Shown in pieces: positions 63,880 to 64,000 of a DNA stretch of 64,000 nt. A model generated the notes under the pieces. It was given only the letters and a program-made list of their open reading frames with translations, did not search any database and had not been told where the DNA came from. The position numbers and the translations under genes were made by a program. The stretch is taken from assembly GCA_036924085.1 (NCBI GenBank), contig JAVGWX010000003.1, positions 113,567,764 through 113,631,763 of the forward strand, read 5' to 3'. The stretch is from Ariolimax columbianus. Its lineage: Eukaryota; Mollusca; Gastropoda; Stylommatophora; Arionidae. Numbering within the stretch: position 1 is the stretch's first letter; the number at the start of each line of letters is the position of its first letter.

Positions 63880-64000
63880 AACAATGTATGACACTCGAAG
63901 GATAATGGGCATATAGTGGCAGGATATGGTGAGGAATGAAGACTTGTGGGAAAAGCGCCAACAACAGCCATTGAAACAACAAATTAAGTGAAGAAAATGG
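63880..64000 (+). mobile_element. LINE C-terminal fragment running off the window
   Basis: Encodes a broken D-T-R-R-I-M-G-I then WQDMVRNEDLWEKRQQQP and L-K-Q-Q-I-K, the same LINE family as the - copy at 11800-12830. Confidence 0.75.

Noticed and set aside
1..64000. Prokaryotic operons, rRNA genes, intact tRNA genes
   Set aside because: Coding pieces are spliced or retrotransposon-derived; tRNA-like boxes occur only as SINE heads; no rRNA sequence was recognised.

Overview
This is a repeat-dense, AT-rich, intron-containing animal nuclear sequence. There is no prokaryotic gene organisation. Two kinds of evidence point to a lophotrochozoan, most likely a mollusc (perhaps a gastropod): remnants of several non-LTR retrotransposon clades, and several short SINE-like families, some with tRNA-type promoter boxes. 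The taxon is an inference; no marker gene settles it. Most open frames are shadows of repeats. The host genes appear only as short exons, recognisable by splice signals and matching intron phases.

Host genes. (1) A rhotekin-like gene on the + strand: four exons (6509-6615, 10701-10826, 13805-13970, 15997-16107) plus a terminal coding exon (21264-21385, stop TAG). Together they encode the end of the anillin-like region, a PH domain and a short C-terminal tail. Its 5' exons probably lie left of the window. (2) A cysteine-rich protein on the - strand, with three phase-matched exons at 61644-61530, 60479-60397 and 58178-58063 (ephrin-receptor-like/GCC2-GCC3 repeats). A - strand terminal exon at 47435-47293 encodes a membrane segment and cytoplasmic tail and may end the same gene. 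(3) A + strand terminal-exon candidate of unknown family at 35848-36063.

Mobile elements. Names below are working names for this window. 'RL' is an RNase H-bearing non-LTR retrotransposon (I-superfamily-like) with a (GAA)n tail; four 5'-truncated copies lie at 18281-19411 (+), 21661-21993 (-), 42682-43310 (-) and 47592-49675 (-). Three have target-site duplications of 12-15 bp; the 42.7 kb copy is instead flanked by a 163-182 bp direct repeat. Other LINE remnants include an 'FADDCAL' type (16862-19560, 9665-10020), CR1-like pieces whose 3' end carries a palindrome, RTE/jockey-like pieces, and a second RNase H LINE. SINE-like families: SINE-A (about 360 bp, GAA tail), SINE-B (tRNA-derived, A-rich tail), SINE-C and SINE-D (tRNA-like), SINE-E, SINE-F, SINE-G (CAA tail) and SINE-H. 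Elements are repeatedly nested in one another. A mariner transposase remnant lies near 35 kb.

Tandem repeats are prominent: ATC/ACC microsatellites (2995-3950), a 55-bp array (4.3-4.7 kb), a very homogeneous 13/26-bp array (44326-45443), a 60/120-bp array (55.4-56.1 kb), a 52-bp array grown inside a LINE (56.8-57.5 kb), and several 26-35-bp arrays. Long poly-His, poly-Asp/Gly or repetitive open frames over these arrays are not genes.

Layout: 0-6.4 kb repeats; 6.5-21.4 kb rhotekin-like gene with introns full of LINEs and SINEs; 21.5-47 kb repeats with one unassigned exon; 47-62 kb - strand receptor-like exons separated by repeats; 62-64 kb SINE and LINE fragments.
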